64,000 nucleotides of DNA. Source: Halapricum desulfuricans (GTDB lineage Archaea; Halobacteriota; Halobacteria; Halobacteriales; Haloarculaceae). The DNA lies in NCBI RefSeq assembly GCF_017094525.1, contig NZ_CP064788.1, positions 2,651,030 through 2,715,029 of the forward strand, read 5' to 3'. The notes under the pieces were generated by a model. It was not told where the DNA came from. It saw only the letters and a list, made by a program, of their open reading frames with translations, and ran no database searches. This document shows positions 59,371 to 64,000 of the stretch, piece by piece; position 1 is the stretch's first letter, and every line of letters begins with the position of its first letter. Both the position numbers and the translations under genes were made by a program.

Positions 59371-61032
59371 GTGGTAGTCTCGCTCGGCCCGTCGCTCGAT
59401 CCGCTGTACGTCGTCTACGTCGCCGTCTTCGCGGTCGCCGCAGTCGCCAGTTACGCCAGCGTCGCCGCGACGCCGCGAATCGAGGACCCCGGCACCCGCC
59501 GCGGACTCGCCGCACTGTTGCTCGCGACCGGCGGCTGGGCGACCGCCCACGTGGGATTCCTGCTCGCACCGACGGCCGACCTCGCGCTGGGGTTTTACAC
59601 CGTCGGTCTCATCGTCGGGCTCGCGGCTGTCGGGCCGTGGCTGTACTTCACTTCGGCGTACACCGGCCGGACGCTCCATCAGGATCGGACGCTCCGGATC
59701 GCACTCCTCGCGGTCTTTCTGGCGATCGTTATCATAAAGGTGACCAATCCATATCACCACCTCTACTACGAGGCTACTTTCGTCACCCACCCCTTTCCGC
59801 ATCTGGCGATCCAGCACAAACTCGCTCACTGGCTGGCGATGGGGCTGGCCTACGGGCTGTCGATCGTCGGCTACTTCATGCTGTTCGAGCGGTTCCGGCA
59901 GGTCAGTTACGACACGCGACCGCTGCTCGCGCTCATGGGCGTGACGGCGTTGCCGATCGTGTTCGACGTCGCCGGGTTCGCGACGCCGTATCTCATCGAC
60001 ATCACATACGAACCGATCGGCGTGGTCGTGTTCGCCCTCGGGCTGCTGTTCGTCTACTTCGCGCGGTTTCAGGCCGTCCAGGCGACCGGCAGCCACGACG
60101 AGCCGATGGTCCTGCTCGACGAAACGGACCGGATCCGCGAGTACAACGACAGCGCCGAGTCGCTGTTCCCGTGTCTGCAGGGCGGGACGGCGCTGGGCGA
60201 CCCGCTGTGGTCGGCCTTGCCCGAGGTGGCCGACGCGCTCGACGCCGACGAACCCATCGTCGGACTGGAGCGTGCGGACGGCCGCCACTACTATCGCGTC
60301 TCCGAGCGCCCCTTCGCGGCCGACCGCCCACAGCTCGGCCGCCTGATCGCCCTTCAGGACGTCACCGAACGCGAGCGCTACCGGCGGGAACTCGAACGCC
60401 AGAACGACCGGCTGGAATCGTTCGCCAGCATGGTCAGCCACGACCTGCGCAACCCGCTGAGCGTTGCGATGGCCCGCCTCGAACTGGCCCGCACTGAACG
60501 CGATTCCGGCGACCACCTCGACACCGCGGCCGACGCGCTCGAGCGGATGGAGACGCTGATCGACGACGTGCTCGCGCTCGCACGACAGGGCCAGCCGATC
60601 GACGAACCGACGACCGTCAGTCTCGCGGCGCTTGCCGGGGACGCCTGGGAAATGGTCGACGCACCAGATGTCGACTTCGAAACCGAGGACTGCAGGTTCG
60701 ACGCCGACCCCGATCGGCTCCAGCAACTGCTCGAAAACCTCTTCCGCAACGCTGTCGAGCACGGCCGCTCCGATCCGGAGACGCGACTTACTGTCCGCGT
60801 CGGCCCGCTGTCTGACGGCGAGGGATTCTACGTCGAGGACGACGGACAGGGAATTCCCGAGGACGGGCGCGAGGAGATCTTCGAGAGCGGCTACTCGACG
60901 ACCTCCACCGGAACGGGATTCGGACTGGCGATCGTCGGGGAAATCGCTGCCGCCCACGGCTGGTCGATCGCAGTCACCGAGAGCGACGAGGGCGGTGCAC
61001 GCTTCGAGATCACCGGTGTCGAATCCGCGTGA
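59371..61032 (+). CDS. Seven-TM PAS histidine kinase (orphan), copy B
   Basis: The 553-residue sensor has seven N-terminal TM helices (about 8-230), a short PAS-like domain (about 240-335), a HisKA domain with MVSHDLRNPLSVA and an HATPase_c domain with NLFRNAVEHG, DDGQGIPED and GTGFGLAIV. It resembles the kinase at 54850. The start is GTG at 59371; no in-frame ATG precedes the first TM helix. No response-regulator gene is nearby. Confidence 0.9.
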   Translation: MVVSLGPSLDPLYVVYVAVFAVAAVASYASVAATPRIEDPGTRRGLAALLLATGGWATAHVGFLLAPTADLALGFYTVGLIVGLAAVGPWLYFTSAYTGRTLHQDRTLRIALLAVFLAIVIIKVTNPYHHLYYEATFVTHPFPHLAIQHKLAHWLAMGLAYGLSIVGYFMLFERFRQVSYDTRPLLALMGVTALPIVFDVAGFATPYLIDITYEPIGVVVFALGLLFVYFARFQAVQATGSHDEPMVLLDETDRIREYNDSAESLFPCLQGGTALGDPLWSALPEVADALDADEPIVGLERADGRHYYRVSERPFAADRPQLGRLIALQDVTERERYRRELERQNDRLESFASMVSHDLRNPLSVAMARLELARTERDSGDHLDTAADALERMETLIDDVLALARQGQPIDEPTTVSLAALAGDAWEMVDAPDVDFETEDCRFDADPDRLQQLLENLFRNAVEHGRSDPETRLTVRVGPLSDGEGFYVEDDGQGIPEDGREEIFESGYSTTSTGTGFGLAIVGEIAAAHGWSIAVTESDEGGARFEITGVESA

Positions 61033-61112
61033 CGCGCTCGGCTGTTCGCATTCGGGCCCTTGCCGGCGGGAAACCGCCCGTCTTTTTGACGGTGCCTCCC
61101 CACCAGTGGCGT

Positions 61113-62174
61113 ATGCGGGTCGCGTTCGTCTCGATGGAGACGACTCGTCACGACGACAGCGCGGGGAGGCGTCGCCTCGAGCGACTCGCCCGCCTGCTCG
61201 CCGAACGCGGCCACGACGTGACCGTCTTCTGCGCACGGTCCTGGGACGGCGAACGCGAGACGGCCACCGACGCCGGCGTGGTCTATCACGGCGTGACCGA
61301 CGCGCCCGCACCGACGTCGTTCGCGCTTCGACTCCCGTGGGCGCTGACCCGGTTCGATCCCGACGTGGTCCACGCGCTGCCCACGCCCGCCTCGCAGGTC
61401 GTCGCCGCGAACGTCGGCGGGACGCTCGCGCGCGCACCGCTCGTTCTCGAGGCCTTCGGCGACACCGATCCCTCCGGGTCGCGGTGGGCCGGGCGCGCCC
61501 TCTCCGCGCCCGACCGGATCGTCACGCCCTCCGAGCTGGTCCGGACCGAACTCCGCGAACGCGGCGTCGCGGACGACCGCCTGCGGACGCTTCCCGAGAG
61601 CATCGACATGGACCTCGTCCGCTCGGTCGACCCGGCCGAGGACGTCGACGTCGCGTTCGCACACCCGCTCGACGAGACGGCCAACGTCAAGAGCCTCCTG
61701 CTGGGACTCGCCGAACTCCGCGACCGGGGCTGGTCCGCGACGATCATCGGCGACGGACCCGCCCGGGCGGACTACGAGCAGGAAGTCGAGGACCTGCGGA
61801 TCGACGACCGCGTCGAGTTCGTCGGCGGGTGTTCGCGCGAACAGCGGCTGGCGATCTACAAGGGATCCCACGCGTTCGTCCAGACGGCCTACCGCGAGCA
61901 GTTCGCCACCGAGTTGCTGTGGGCGCTCGCCGCCGGCTGTGTCGGGATCGTCGAGTATCAGGCCGAATCCAGCGCCCACGAACTGATCGAGAACTACGAC
62001 CGCGGCTTCCGGGTGACGACACCACAGCAACTCGCCGACGCGATCGTCGACGCCGGTGAGTTCGAACACCTGACGATCGAGGACTCGTGGGCCGACTACG
62101 ACCACGAGGCCGTCCTCGAAGCGTACTTGCAGCTGTATCGGAATCTGCAGGGCGAATACGGGATGATAGGTTGA
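61113..62174 (+). CDS. GT4-type glycosyltransferase
   Basis: The 353-residue protein has a GT-B layout: an N-terminal acceptor domain (MRVAFVSMETTRHDDSAGRR, with DVVHALP at about 88) and a C-terminal donor domain with ATIIGDGPARADYE and FVGGCSREQRLAIYKGSH. The usual E(x)7E of GT4 is present only in a degenerate form (EQFATELLWALAAG). It may take part in surface glycan synthesis, but no sugar cluster surrounds it. The start at 61113 fits the family. Confidence 0.83.
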   Translation: MRVAFVSMETTRHDDSAGRRRLERLARLLAERGHDVTVFCARSWDGERETATDAGVVYHGVTDAPAPTSFALRLPWALTRFDPDVVHALPTPASQVVAANVGGTLARAPLVLEAFGDTDPSGSRWAGRALSAPDRIVTPSELVRTELRERGVADDRLRTLPESIDMDLVRSVDPAEDVDVAFAHPLDETANVKSLLLGLAELRDRGWSATIIGDGPARADYEQEVEDLRIDDRVEFVGGCSREQRLAIYKGSHAFVQTAYREQFATELLWALAAGCVGIVEYQAESSAHELIENYDRGFRVTTPQQLADAIVDAGEFEHLTIEDSWADYDHEAVLEAYLQLYRNLQGEYGMIG

Positions 62175-62226
62175 GAGGGATCGATGTCCACGCGTCTCGC
62201 ATCGATCGCACGTCGATAACGAACAC

Positions 62227-62312
62227 TCATACGGACTGCTGTCCGTCTGTTCCGTATCGACCGCCCGTAATCGGGCAGTTAGAGCGGTACATCGGTACAG
62301 CAGTCCGTATCA
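62227..62312 (+). mobile_element. Family I palindromic element, 80 bp, at the transducer stop codon
   Basis: The element occupies 62230-62309 between TCA repeats (62227-62229, 62310-62312). The ends TACGGACTGCTGT/ACAGCAGTCCGTA pair perfectly but differ in sequence from all other copies. The inner stem GCCCG/CGGGC also differs, while GTCTGTTCCG and CGGTACATCGG are kept. The right TCA is the TGA stop codon of the transducer gene. It lies between convergent genes. Confidence 0.8.
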
Positions 62313-64000
62313 CTCGTCGCTCGGTTGCGCGTCGCTGCTTCCGGGGCCAGTCGGGAAGTAGAACTTGCGTTCGGATTCGGTCTGGAAGCGGTCGAGCACC
62401 TCCTGTAGCGGTCCAGCGTAGCGCACGAGGTCACCGGCGCGTTCCGACACTTCGTTCAGTTCCGCGGCCTGTTCTTCGGCGGCCGTCGCGGCGTCTTCGG
62501 CTTCGTTCAGAACCACATCGGTTTCGGTGAGTACTTCGCCGATGAGAGTGGCTGTGTCTTCGAGACGATCGAGGGCGTCATCGAGATTGACGTTCTCGTG
62601 AGTAGCGTCGAGATCATCGAGGTCGGCGACGACCTGATCGAGGGCACCGGCGATGTCCTGGAGGCGCTGTTTCTGGTCGTCAGCCTGGTTCGACACCGTG
62701 AGTGCAGCGTCGACAGCGTCCTCGCTGGTTTCGCGGACGACATCGGCCGACTGCTGGACGTCCCGACCCGCCGTCTCGACCTCCTCGGCGAAACTCTTGA
62801 GCTGGCCGGTCGTCTGCTCGAGTTCGTCGATCATCTCGTTGAACTCAGTCGCGATACGGTCCATCGCCTCGTTCTCGCCGTCGGGGTCCATCCGCTGGGT
62901 GAGGTCACCGGTGGCACACTGTTGCATGATCCGGGCGTACTCGTCCGCCCGATCCTGGAGGTAACTGTTCAGTTCCATCGCCTCTGCGCGTGAGACTTCG
63001 GCCTCTTTTCGGGCTTGTTCGGCCTCTTCGATCCGCTCTTTGAGAGAATCACGCATGGCCGCGAACGAGGCGGTCAGCGTTCCGAATTCGTCGGCACGCT
63101 CAACCGAGAGATCGACGTCGAGGTTCCCCGACGCCAGTTCGTTCGCCTTGCCGGTGAGGCGACTCAGCGCGCTGACGGTCCCGCGACCGAAGACGAATCC
63201 GACCACGAGGAACCCGAGAAGCACCGTTCCGACGAGTACGAGGAGGCTGTTCGTTACCGTCGAACGGAGTGAGAACGCCTGCGATGTCGGTTCTTTGGTA
63301 ATCACGACGAGGTCGCTGTTCGCTACCTTCGCCCATCCGGCGACGTGCGGTTCCTCTAGCTGGCCGCCTTCGGTGACAGACTCGGCGAACCCGGACTGAC
63401 GTTCCGCATCGACGAACGACGGAAACCCACTCTGTCCGTCGATATAGTCCGGGAAGCTGCTCGTCCCTGCAGCCAGCGTCGTCTCTTCGGACGGTCGAGA
63501 GTCGGCGATGATCTTCCCTTGGTCGTTGACGACGACAGTGAACTGGTCCCGTGCGTTCGTCCCGAGGTCGCCAGCTAGCGTGTCGATGTCCGTTTGCATC
63601 GCGAGGACGATGTCCCGGTTGTCGTCAGTTTGGACCTCGCTGACGAAGTAAATGTTCGATCGCTGATTGGCGCGCACTGGATCAGAAATGAAGAGGTTGT
63701 CATCGCCGAGCTCGAGGTTGTCGATCGAGAGGGTGACCCAGGGCGCGTTGTCGGTCGAGAGCGTGTCGAAGTCGGGGTTCTCATTCGAGAAGTCGGGCTG
63801 GAACGCGTCGCTGCTGGTCGCCAGCACCTCCCCGTTCGCGCTGAGATCGATGTAGTACAGGTTCGCCACGTCTTCCGGGAGCCGCTTCATCTCTTCGTCG
63901 ATACGCTCCTGGACGGTCTGAGGCTCGCCGCTCTCCATGTCGGCGAGATTTGCGAGCCGAATCGTGGTGTCCCCACGCTCGTTCTGCCAGGTGTCGAGTT
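62310..64000 (-). CDS. Cache-HAMP transducer-like protein without the MCP signalling tip, 5' end outside the window
   Basis: The open frame runs off the right edge, so the true start is not visible. From the visible part: an outside sensor region of Cache type, a TM helix (SLLVLVGTVLLGFLVVGFVFG), a HAMP domain, then coiled coil. It ends with the transducer-like VSERAGDLVRYAGPLQEVLD and RFQTESERK. The hairpin tip that binds CheW/CheA in methyl-accepting proteins is absent; the coil is continuous where it should be. Signalling must therefore be by another route, or the protein is defective. Its TGA stop codon is shared with a palindromic element. Confidence 0.8.
   Translation of the reverse strand, partial: LDTWQNERGDTTIRLANLADMESGEPQTVQERIDEEMKRLPEDVANLYYIDLSANGEVLATSSDAFQPDFSNENPDFDTLSTDNAPWVTLSIDNLELGDDNLFISDPVRANQRSNIYFVSEVQTDDNRDIVLAMQTDIDTLAGDLGTNARDQFTVVVNDQGKIIADSRPSEETTLAAGTSSFPDYIDGQSGFPSFVDAERQSGFAESVTEGGQLEEPHVAGWAKVANSDLVVITKEPTSQAFSLRSTVTNSLLVLVGTVLLGFLVVGFVFGRGTVSALSRLTGKANELASGNLDVDLSVERADEFGTLTASFAAMRDSLKERIEEAEQARKEAEVSRAEAMELNSYLQDRADEYARIMQQCATGDLTQRMDPDGENEAMDRIATEFNEMIDELEQTTGQLKSFAEEVETAGRDVQQSADVVRETSEDAVDAALTVSNQADDQKQRLQDIAGALDQVVADLDDLDATHENVNLDDALDRLEDTATLIGEVLTETDVVLNEAEDAATAAEEQAAELNEVSERAGDLVRYAGPLQEVLDRFQTESERKFYFPTGPGSSDAQPSDE

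Noticed and set aside
4018-62312. Palindromic elements considered as simple terminators
   Set aside because: They lack T-runs, carry 3-bp direct repeats, have fixed length and one is nested in another; mobility explains these better, although a role at mRNA ends remains possible.

Overview
The window is chromosomal DNA from an extremely halophilic archaeon of the class Halobacteria. The evidence is high-GC DNA with strongly acidic proteins, twin surface glycoproteins with PGF-CTERM anchors, a haloarchaeal plant-type [2Fe-2S] ferredoxin, a thermosome, RadA, a TFB paralogue, a fused Kae1-Bud32 and many leaderless promoters. Base 1 cuts dapF and base 64000 cuts a transducer gene. I cannot name the genus from the sequence alone.

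Layout. 1-9.6 kb: lysine genes (dapF, lysA), a thermosome subunit, tRNA-Ala, the rpsJ/EF-1A unit and two copies of a homoserine dehydrogenase plus ACT-protein pair. 9.7-14.8 kb: a membrane protein, an ABC1/AarF kinase, a divergent TFB and a DUF89 protein. 14.9-21.9 kb: two S-layer-type glycoproteins whose C-terminal ~740 residues are nearly the same. 22.3-31.6 kb: a TetR regulator and two consecutive pairs of a secreted CARDB-like protein with an RND/MMPL exporter. 31.8-49 kb: mostly housekeeping genes (tRNA-Cys, tRNA-Ser, cold-shock protein, ferredoxin, phosphate transporter, radA, purB, kae1-bud32, KH protein, ridA) with a Fic protein and an MFS transporter. 49-64 kb: a serine hydrolase, an oxidoreductase, a UPF0175/PIN toxin-antitoxin pair, pheA, Hsp20, two orphan seven-TM histidine kinases, riboflavin synthase, a short CofE-like protein, remnants of IS1341-type tnpB, a glycosyltransferase and a truncated-looking transducer.

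Three gene sets are duplicated within the first 32 kb (hom-ACT, S-layer, CARDB-RND). In the first two, divergent N-terminal parts are joined to nearly identical remainders, which points to gene conversion.

The most unusual signal is a set of small palindromic elements of two families: family I is 79-80 bp (six copies) and family II is 78 bp (two copies). Each is bounded by a 3-bp direct repeat of TCA, TGA or TAA, which fits target duplication at TNA. One family II copy sits inside a family I copy and duplicates TAA from its host, so both families have moved. In four places (rpsJ, an MFS gene, an AAA ATPase gene and the transducer gene) the duplicated triplet is the stop codon of the neighbouring gene, always with the element in the same orientation. 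Their terminal stems differ in sequence but remain paired. No transposase that could move them lies in the window.
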